Below are positions 1-5,755 of a DNA stretch of 8,737 bases, one piece after another (the stretch's first letter is position 1; the number at the start of each line of letters is the position of its first letter). The position numbers and the translations under genes are program-made. The notes below the pieces were generated by a model that saw only the letters and a program-made list of their open reading frames with translations, did not search any database and was not told the DNA's origin. Origin of the DNA: JBGPIT01 sp041485125 (GTDB taxonomy: Bacteria > Desulfobacterota > Binatia > UTPRO1); contig JBGPIT010000213.1 of the NCBI GenBank assembly GCA_041485125.1, positions 1 through 8,737 of the forward strand, read 5' to 3'.

Positions 1-2793
1 GACGCCGTCGCGCCTGCCGCGCGCACGGCGCTCGTCACCGCGGCGTACGGCGTTGGCGACATCCTGCGCGTCACCCCGTTGGTGCGGGCACTGCACCAGC
101 TCGAGTACGCCGTCGATCTCCTCATCGCGCCCGACTATCCGGAGACCGTCGAGCTCTTGACGGGTGCGCCGGAGCTGCGGCGGATCATCGCGTACGACGG
201 CCTCCGCGAGAACCGCGGGACGCGGCCGATCCCCGAGCTCGCCGGAGCGCACTACGACCTCGCCACCTTCACGCGCTGGAGCATGCCGCTCGAGCGCTGG
301 GTGCGCGCCGAACGCCGCTGCCGATTTCCGGAACGTCCCTGGCTCGAGCGCGGCGATCCCGCCTGCGTCGAGGCACTTGCGCGCGAGGTCGGCTGGCGGC
401 ACGCGATGCCGGCGCCGTTCGCGCGCTGCTCGGCGCGCGACTTCGGGCTTCGCCCCAACACCATCGCGCTGCACCCCGGCTGCAAGCGCGACTGGCCGTG
501 GAAGAAATGGCACGGCTTCGACGAGCTCGCGCGCCTGCTGCCGGAGGTCGTGCTGGTCGGGACCGGGGAGGATCTCGACAATCGCGGCACGTACTTTCAG
601 CGCCCCTTCGCGTGGCCGGCGCACGTGAAGAGCTTCATCGGCGAGCTCGGGCTCGCGGATACCGCGGCGCTGCTGAAGCAGTGTGCCGCGCTCGTCTCCA
701 ACGACTCGGGCCTGATGCACCTCGCCGCGGCGCTCGGTGTGCCGACGTTCGGCATCTTCGGTCTCACCGATCCGCGCCGCGAGGTGATGCCGTCGGACCA
801 CGTGTTCGCGTTGACGAACGAAGCGGCGTGCGCGCCGGCATGCCGGCGCCGGCCGTGGGGAAGCCGTGACTGCGAGCGGCACCTCGCGTGTCTGCGCACG
901 CTCTCGCCCGACGACGTCCTCCGACAGATCGGCGCCAAGCTTCCGCACGCGCGGCCCGAAGCGCGTCCGAGCCCGACGGCCGTCACGAAGGATGCCAGCA
1001 TGGACGACATCAGCGTCGCCTACTACGCGAACGTGTTCGACGCCTCCGGCTACGGTCAGGCGGCCCGCGCCTACATCCACGCGCTGCACGACGCCGGGGT
1101 CCACGTCTCGGTCGTCGACTCGAGCCCGCACGGCCGGCAGGTGCGCGACGACCTGGTCGCGTCGTTGGTCGGCCGCGAGCGCGAGATCGACTTTCATCTT
1201 TTCCACGGCATCCCGCCGCTCTGGGCGCATCTCGCCTTCCGCCTGCGCAACGTGATCGCCATGACGGTGTGGGAGACCGACACGATGCCGCAGCGCTGGC
1301 GCAACCCGTTGAACCACGCGCTCGAGGTCTGGCTGCCGTGCGAGTTCAACGTGCGGGTCTTCGGTCCGCAGCTCGAGCGTCCCGTCTTTCGGCTGCCGCA
1401 TCCCGTCGTCGGCCGCGCGGCCGACGCGACGGCACGGGCTCGCGGCGGCGAGATCCTCGGCCTCGGCGGAGAGGATTTCGTCTTCTACGCGATCTTCGAG
1501 TGGCAGGATCGCAAGGGACCCGCGCAGACCATCGAGGCCTTCTTGCGCGCGTTCTCCCAGGACGATCGCACCGTGCTCGCGCTCAAATGCAACGCGGGCG
1601 CGGCGGCGACGGCGGCGCGGATGCTGGACGAGTCGAGACGGCGCACCGGCTCGGCCGCGCGCGTGATCCTGCGCTGCGAGAGCTGGAGCGACGCCGATGT
1701 GGACGCGCTCTGCGCGCGCGGCGATTGCTACGTCTCACTTCACCGCGGGGAAGGGTGGGGATATCCGCTCTTCGAGGCGGCGGCGCGCGGCACGCCGGTG
1801 ATCGCGACCGCGTACTCCGGGCCGCTCGACTACCTGAGCCCGGATCATCACCAGCTGGTTCGCCACGGGTTGGCGTCGGTCCAGCAGAAGTACCTGTACT
1901 ACCATCCGAGCATGCGCTGGGCGGAGCCCGACGTCGGCCATGCCGGCGAGCACATGCGCTGGGTGCGTGACCACCCCGACGAAGCGCGGGCGCGCGCGGA
2001 GACCGCGGCCGGCCGCATCCGAGACAGCCATTCCCCGGCGGCGATCGGCGCCTCGGCGCGCGCCCGCCTGGTGCGCTTGTTGGAACGGACGAACCCGCCG
2101 AAATGGCGCCGGCTCGCCGCGATCGAGCAAGCGCGCCGCCGGCCCACGCCGCCGATCTCCGGCGATTGGTACGACGCCGGGTATTTCGAGGACGGGGCGA
2201 AGAGCAACTGGGACCGTGGATATGCATGGTCGCTCTTCGCCGATCTGTTCCGCGAGACCGCCGCCTACCTCACCGACGTGTTCCCCGAGGCGCACTCGTT
2301 CCTCGACGCCGGCTGCGCCAAGGGTTTTCTGGTGCGCGCGCTCCGCGAGCGGGCTCGTGACGCGTACGGGTTCGACCACAGCGCATGGGCGATCGATCAT
2401 GCCGAGCCGGCGGCGCAGCCGTTCGTCGAGCTGAAGAGCGTCGACGACGTGGCCTTCACGCGCGACTTCGACGTGGTGGTCGCGCTCTCGCTGTTCGAGA
2501 CCTTGACGGAGGATCAGGCGAGCCGGTTTCTCGCGCGAGCGCGGCAGCGGACGACGCACGCGTTGATCGCCATCATCCCCTCCTATGCCGACGACGCGGA
2601 GATGGCGCGTGCGGACGCCTCCGTCGATCGGGATCTCGCGCACATCACGATGCGGACCCGCGCGTGGTGGCACGACCTCTTCGTGCGCGCGGGGTGGCGG
2701 CAGGACGCATTGCACCGGATGGCTCAGCGCCGCTGCCAGGAGCACGAGCTGCCGCGGAGGATGCAGTGGCAGGTGTATCTCTATGCGCCCTGA
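1..2793 (+). CDS. Three-domain fusion: GT9 glycosyltransferase - GT4-type glycosyltransferase - SAM methyltransferase (5' partial)
   Basis: The frame is open from base 1, so the true start lies upstream; the TTG at 79 falls inside the first GT9 helix and is not a credible start. Of 930 visible residues, about 1-315 are a GT9 (heptosyltransferase-like) domain: GVGD loop at 17-20, HPGCKRDWPWKKW at 158-170, SNDSG at 233-237 with the sugar-nucleotide-binding Asp235, and four cysteines (277, 281, 291, 297). A Pro/Ala-rich linker leads to a GT4-type domain at about 336-695, with the E-x7-E signature at Glu584 and Glu592 (EGWGYPLFE). Residues about 720-930 are a class I methyltransferase: motif I DAGCAKG at 769-775, acidic Asp792 after strand 2, and the hydrophobic strand FDVVVALS at 823-830. 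It probably acts in the cytoplasm, adding two sugars and methylating a surface glycan. Donors and acceptor are unknown. Domain calls are firm; the joint role is inference. Confidence 0.9.
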   Translation, partial: DAVAPAARTALVTAAYGVGDILRVTPLVRALHQLEYAVDLLIAPDYPETVELLTGAPELRRIIAYDGLRENRGTRPIPELAGAHYDLATFTRWSMPLERWVRAERRCRFPERPWLERGDPACVEALAREVGWRHAMPAPFARCSARDFGLRPNTIALHPGCKRDWPWKKWHGFDELARLLPEVVLVGTGEDLDNRGTYFQRPFAWPAHVKSFIGELGLADTAALLKQCAALVSNDSGLMHLAAALGVPTFGIFGLTDPRREVMPSDHVFALTNEAACAPACRRRPWGSRDCERHLACLRTLSPDDVLRQIGAKLPHARPEARPSPTAVTKDASMDDISVAYYANVFDASGYGQAARAYIHALHDAGVHVSVVDSSPHGRQVRDDLVASLVGREREIDFHLFHGIPPLWAHLAFRLRNVIAMTVWETDTMPQRWRNPLNHALEVWLPCEFNVRVFGPQLERPVFRLPHPVVGRAADATARARGGEILGLGGEDFVFYAIFEWQDRKGPAQTIEAFLRAFSQDDRTVLALKCNAGAAATAARMLDESRRRTGSAARVILRCESWSDADVDALCARGDCYVSLHRGEGWGYPLFEAAARGTPVIATAYSGPLDYLSPDHHQLVRHGLASVQQKYLYYHPSMRWAEPDVGHAGEHMRWVRDHPDEARARAETAAGRIRDSHSPAAIGASARARLVRLLERTNPPKWRRLAAIEQARRRPTPPISGDWYDAGYFEDGAKSNWDRGYAWSLFADLFRETAAYLTDVFPEAHSFLDAGCAKGFLVRALRERARDAYGFDHSAWAIDHAEPAAQPFVELKSVDDVAFTRDFDVVVALSLFETLTEDQASRFLARARQRTTHALIAIIPSYADDAEMARADASVDRDLAHITMRTRAWWHDLFVRAGWRQDALHRMAQRRCQEHELPRRMQWQVYLYAP
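987..1002 (+). promoter_or_regulatory. Possible internal ribosome binding site and ATG inside the fusion gene
   Basis: GAAGGA at 987-992 is followed by 7 bases and an in-frame ATG at 1000-1002. That point lies in the linker between the GT9 and GT4 domains. Translation from here would give a separate 597-residue GT4-methyltransferase protein. It may be a working internal start or a relic of two ancestral genes that fused. Sequence evidence alone cannot separate these. Confidence 0.35.
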
Positions 2794-2808
2794 AGCGCTC
2801 GTGAGTGA

Positions 2809-2838
2809 CGGCGTTCGGGGCAGCGGTCGCTGACGCCG
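2809..2838 (+). other. Imperfect hairpin in the gap between the fusion gene and the FkbM gene
   Basis: CGGCGT at 2809-2814 pairs with ACGCCG at 2833-2838. Inside it, CAGC (2821-2824) pairs with GCTG (2829-2832) around a GGTC loop, leaving a 6-base bulge on the left arm. It ends 4 bases before the ribosome binding site of the next gene. No T-run follows, so it is not a classic terminator. Such stems arise often by chance in GC-rich DNA. Confidence 0.2.
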
Positions 2839-2842
2839 GCGC

Positions 2843-2848
2843 GGGAGG
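2843..2848 (+). promoter_or_regulatory. Ribosome binding site that sets the FkbM gene start
   Basis: GGGAGG lies 4 bases before the ATG at 2853. This favours that ATG over the in-frame GTG at 2805, which has no comparable site and would add only a low-complexity Ala/Gly leader. The spacing is slightly short, so the choice is good but not certain. Confidence 0.55.
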
Positions 2849-2852
2849 CCCG

Positions 2853-3689
2853 ATGGAAGGCAACGCCTGCTACAAGTTCTCGACGATCCGAAACTACATC
2901 GAGCGCACCGGCAGCCCGCCCATCCGGACCGCGCTCGACGTCGGCGCGAACACCGGCGAGATCACGGTCCTCATGCAGTCGTTCTTCCCGGACGCGCACA
3001 TTCATGCCTTCGAGCCCGTGGCCGAGTATTGCGCGATCGCGCGCGACCGGACCGCGCACCTGCCGAACGTCGAGGTGCACAATGCCGCGCTGAGCGCGCA
3101 GCATCTCTACTTCGACGATCTCGGCGCCCATGCTCGCCCCGCACCTCAGGCACTGTCCATTCTCAAAGGGTGCCCCGGGGCAGGCCCCGGCTGGGTCGGA
3201 GGATCGGTGGTGCTGCCCAGCGACCACGAGCTGATCAGCCGGCCCCGGCCGCCTCACGGCTACGAGAGGCTCGGTCAGGCCGTCAGGGCGATGACGCTCG
3301 ACGAGGCCTTGTCCGTGCATCGCATCGACGTGCTCGATCTCATGAAGATCGACTGCGAGGGGTGCGAGCATTCGCTGCTCGGCGCGGCGCCGCTCGGCAC
3401 GCTGCGCCGGATCCGGTTCATCGTCGGCGAGTACCACGAGCTGCCGCGCTTCTACCGAATGCTCACGGCGCGGCTGCAGCTCACCCACAAGGTGAACCTC
3501 ATCGGCTCTGCCGCCACCGGGTGCTTTTTTGCCGAGCGTCTGGACGGCACGCGCGACGGCATTCTCCGCTACGACAAGTCGGGCATGCTCATGCCCCGCC
3601 CGTGGCTCGCGCCGTTTCCGATCGACTGGAACCTATTCGACGAGCGCTACGTCCTGCCGGACGAGCGCGCGTTCCACGCTCTGGTGTGA
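2853..3689 (+). CDS. FkbM-family SAM-dependent methyltransferase
   Basis: This 278-residue protein has the FkbM layout. Motif I DVGANTG (29-35) binds S-adenosylmethionine, HAFEP (51-55) carries the acidic residue Glu54 expected to contact the ribose, and a late MKIDCEG block (164-170) precedes a final helix. FkbM enzymes are O-methyltransferases of macrolides and, in bacterial surface loci, probably of sugar hydroxyls. I infer cytoplasmic O-methylation of a glycan made by the neighbouring transferases. There is no signal peptide or membrane segment. An extended Gly/Pro-rich stretch at about 103-136 separates the early and late motifs. The start is the ATG with a ribosome binding site; a GTG at 2805 would give 294 residues. 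The gene lies 59 bases after the fusion gene and 9 before the GT9 gene, consistent with one operon. The family call is firm; the substrate is unknown. Confidence 0.9.
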   Translation: MEGNACYKFSTIRNYIERTGSPPIRTALDVGANTGEITVLMQSFFPDAHIHAFEPVAEYCAIARDRTAHLPNVEVHNAALSAQHLYFDDLGAHARPAPQALSILKGCPGAGPGWVGGSVVLPSDHELISRPRPPHGYERLGQAVRAMTLDEALSVHRIDVLDLMKIDCEGCEHSLLGAAPLGTLRRIRFIVGEYHELPRFYRMLTARLQLTHKVNLIGSAATGCFFAERLDGTRDGILRYDKSGMLMPRPWLAPFPIDWNLFDERYVLPDERAFHALV

Positions 3690-3698
3690 GCGCGTGCC

Positions 3699-4655
3699 GT
3701 GGCGCGCGTGCTCGTGCATCTCGCCTCCGGCATCGGGAACGTCGTCCTGGCGACGCCGTTGCTGGTGGCGCTGGACGCCCTCGGGCTCGAGGTCGAGGTC
3801 CTGGTCGACGGGGACTACGCGCAGACGGCGGCGCTCCTCGAGGGCTGGGGGATCTGCGTGCGCGTGTATGCCGACGCCGGTGAGGCGCCGCCGATGCACA
3901 CCTACGAGACCGTCATCCCGGCGATCCCGCCATTCTATTGGTCGCGCTACGAGCGCCGCTACCGCGGCGTGCGAAACGCGCTGCCGCGGCCGCGCGCCAC
4001 GCTCTTCTACCGTGACGAGCAAGCGTACTACCTGTCCTTCGCGTGCGCGCTCGGCTTCGACCTCGCCCGTCGCCCGCATTATCGCCTCCCGATCGCGCCG
4101 AGCTTCGCCTTCGGCGTCGGCCCCAACACGGTCGTGTTGGCGCCGGGGGGAAAGACGGGCGAGATGGCGGCGAAACGCTGGCGCCACTATCCCGCGTTGG
4201 CGACGCGCCTCGCCGAGGTCACGGTCGTCGGAACCCGGGACGACCTGTGCGCCTTCGACGGAACGCCGCTCGTCTTTCCCGCACACGTGCGGTCGCTCGT
4301 CGACCGGCTCTCACTGCGTGAGACCGCGGCCGTGCTCGCTTCCGCGGGCGCGGTAGTCGGCAACGACACCGGCTTGGCGCACGTCGCGGCGGCCGTCGGC
4401 ACCGCCACGATCATGATCTTCGGCCCAACCCCCGACGTCGCGCTCGGGCCGCTGCCGCCGAACGTGACGGTCCTCCGCGCCGGCCTTCGGTGCGAGCCGT
4501 GCTGGTTCTCCGCCCGCTTCGATGCATGCGCGGGTCGCGTCGATTGCCTGCGGCAGGTGTCCGTCGATCGTGTCGCCGAGGAGCTCGGACGCGTCCTCCC
4601 GGCCGTCACGGGCGCCGCACTCGCCGGCGGCCCGGCGCGTGCGATCGGCGTGTGA
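3699..4655 (+). CDS. Glycosyltransferase family 9 (heptosyltransferase-like) protein
   Basis: This 318-residue protein is a complete GT9 enzyme with two Rossmann-like halves. The N-terminal loop reads GIGN (11-14), followed by a typical helix start VVLATPLL. The C-terminal half has LAPGGKTGE (147-155), GNDTGLAH (221-228) with Asp223 in the sugar-nucleotide pocket, and a four-cysteine cluster at 265, 268, 277 and 283. GT9 enzymes move heptose or a related sugar from an ADP-sugar to a lipopolysaccharide core or similar acceptor in the cytoplasm. It resembles the first domain of the upstream fusion gene, which suggests ancient duplication. Asn14 replaces the Asp of the GxGD loop, seen in that fusion domain and proposed as catalytic base in WaaC. 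The GTG start lies 9 bases after the FkbM stop with only a weak ribosome binding site, so translational coupling is plausible. Confidence 0.9.
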   Translation: MARVLVHLASGIGNVVLATPLLVALDALGLEVEVLVDGDYAQTAALLEGWGICVRVYADAGEAPPMHTYETVIPAIPPFYWSRYERRYRGVRNALPRPRATLFYRDEQAYYLSFACALGFDLARRPHYRLPIAPSFAFGVGPNTVVLAPGGKTGEMAAKRWRHYPALATRLAEVTVVGTRDDLCAFDGTPLVFPAHVRSLVDRLSLRETAAVLASAGAVVGNDTGLAHVAAAVGTATIMIFGPTPDVALGPLPPNVTVLRAGLRCEPCWFSARFDACAGRVDCLRQVSVDRVAEELGRVLPAVTGAALAGGPARAIGV

Positions 4656-4684
4656 GAGCGCCGCTCCCACCTGTCGAGCGGCTC
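4656..4684. terminator. Possible bidirectional terminator hairpin between convergent genes
   Basis: The 39-base gap between two converging genes holds GCCGCTC (4660-4666) pairing with GAGCGGC (4676-4682) around a 9-base loop. The stem can be extended by two pairs across a 2-base bulge. There is no T-run on either side, so intrinsic termination would be weak. Its position between convergent stop codons is the main support. Confidence 0.3.
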
Positions 4685-4694
4685 CAGCCCGCCG

Positions 4695-5606
4695 TCAGCT
4701 CGTGTGCTGCCTCAAGAACGCGACCGTCAGCGGCCACGCTTGCTCCGTCGCGCGGAGGTTGGCGCCGTTCTGACCGCCCTGCGCGCGCAGGAAGCCGTGG
4801 CCGGCGCCCTCGTAGATGTGGGGCTCGTACGGTCGCTCGAAGACCTGCATCTTCACCTTGGTCGCGTCGACGGAGCCCGTCACCCGGGCATCGTCGCCGC
4901 CGTAGAAGCCGAGGACGGGGGCCTTGATCTTGACGAGCGTGGCGGGATCGGCGGGCGCGGCGCCGTAGTAGACGACCGCAGCGTTCAGCGCAGGCTGCGC
5001 GGCGGCGTAGGCGAAGCTCATCGTGCCGCCCCAGCAGAAGCCGATCGCCGCGCTCTTGCCGTTCGCGGCGGCGAGCGCGAGGGCGTAGGCGCGGACGGCG
5101 TTCAGGCGCGTGGCGACCTCGTCGGGCGATAGGCTCGACGCCGCTTTGGTGACGTCGTCGCGACTCGCGAACGCCTCGGTGCCGCCGCCGTTCGGGCCTT
5201 TGCCCGAGAGCAGGTCGGGCGCGACGGCGATGAAGCCCTCGGCGGCGAGCTGATCGGCGACGCCGCGGATCCAGTCGCTCAGTCCGAAGATCTCGTGGAT
5301 GACGAGGACGACGGGCGCCTTGTCGGGGCGCTCGGGATAGGCGACCCACGTGTGTACGGGCGTGCCGCCGACGTCGACGTCGACCATCTCGGCGTGGCGC
5401 GGGGACTCGTCGAGGCGTTCCTTCGCGGTCTCCTCCGACGGGGGAAGGGGGTCTGCTTTGGTCGCGGCGGCCTTGCCCGCGGCCTTCGCAGGCGTCTTCG
5501 GGCTTTTCGTGGCGGTCGGATCGGCGGCACCGACCGGCATCACCGACCAGCCCGACAGCACACCCAGAACGATCGCGATCAATACGTACCTCGATACATG
5601 CCGCAT
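4695..5606 (-). CDS. Exported dienelactone hydrolase family protein (alpha/beta hydrolase)
   Basis: This 303-residue protein begins with a signal peptide (basic MRHVSR, a hydrophobic core to about residue 22, likely cleavage near VGA-A at 27-28). A Lys/Ala/Pro-rich linker follows to about 55. The remainder is a dienelactone-hydrolase domain of normal size. The expected triad is visible: Cys191 in the nucleophile elbow GFCWGG, an Asp at 238 or 239 in YGGDDARV, and His270 in GAGHGF. Glu105 in HEIFG matches the Glu that positions the cysteine in this family. It should hydrolyse an ester or lactone outside the cytoplasm; the substrate is unknown and a role on the glycan is only a guess. The start at 5606 is chosen because a strong ribosome binding site precedes it; an in-frame ATG at 5630 would add 8 residues before the signal peptide. 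It is the only minus-strand gene here. Confidence 0.9.
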   Translation of the reverse strand: MRHVSRYVLIAIVLGVLSGWSVMPVGAADPTATKSPKTPAKAAGKAAATKADPLPPSEETAKERLDESPRHAEMVDVDVGGTPVHTWVAYPERPDKAPVVLVIHEIFGLSDWIRGVADQLAAEGFIAVAPDLLSGKGPNGGGTEAFASRDDVTKAASSLSPDEVATRLNAVRAYALALAAANGKSAAIGFCWGGTMSFAYAAAQPALNAAVVYYGAAPADPATLVKIKAPVLGFYGGDDARVTGSVDATKVKMQVFERPYEPHIYEGAGHGFLRAQGGQNGANLRATEQAWPLTVAFLRQHTS

Positions 5607-5612
5607 CCGCGC

Positions 5613-5619
5613 TCCCTCC
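5613..5619 (-). promoter_or_regulatory. Ribosome binding site that sets the hydrolase start
   Basis: On the minus strand GGAGGGA lies 6 bases before the ATG at 5606. It overlaps and follows the alternative in-frame ATGs at 5630 and 5621, so it can serve only the 5606 start. That start also puts the signal peptide at the very N-terminus. Confidence 0.7.
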
Positions 5620-5717
5620 ATTCGGCGCATCCTCGAATGCGGTGGCGCCGAAGTCGAGTCCTGGCGGATCGCGCGCGTCGAGAGACCCCGTCGCGCCGTG
5701 CCTCCTGCCCCGGGGAT

Positions 5718-5726
5718 TGGTATGCT
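5718..5726 (+). promoter_or_regulatory. Candidate extended -10 promoter for the GT2 genes
   Basis: TGGTATGCT fits an extended -10 element (TGn-TATGCT) in an otherwise GC-rich stretch. It lies 17 bases before the ribosome binding site at 5743-5749, leaving room for a transcript start near 5733. No convincing -35 box is visible 16-18 bases upstream. If real, it would drive the two downstream GT2 genes, and starts upstream of it would not be on the message. Confidence 0.35.
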
Positions 5727-5742
5727 CGACTGCCAACGTCAC

Positions 5743-5749
5743 GGAGGAG
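5743..5749 (+). promoter_or_regulatory. Strong ribosome binding site before a CTG codon
   Basis: GGAGGAG is the best ribosome binding site near this gene. Six bases later comes an in-frame CTG (5756-5758), and no ATG, GTG or TTG follows before the GT2 fold begins. It is the main reason to place the start of the GT2-nucleotidyltransferase gene here. Confidence 0.55.
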
Positions 5750-5755
5750 CAGGCA

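Noticed and set aside
888..1970. A 360-codon plus-strand frame inside the fusion gene
   Set aside because: Arg/Ala/Gly-rich frame-shifted reading of the GT9-GT4 coding sequence without any recognisable motif.
1735..2745. A 336-codon minus-strand frame opposite the GT4-methyltransferase part
   Set aside because: No domain-like pattern, and it is fully covered by conserved GT4 and methyltransferase motifs on the plus strand.
3171..3182. A perfect 12-base palindrome, TGCCCCGGGGCA
   Set aside because: It lies within the FkbM coding sequence and is made of C and G runs that are expected in such GC-rich DNA. No second copy or regulatory setting was seen.
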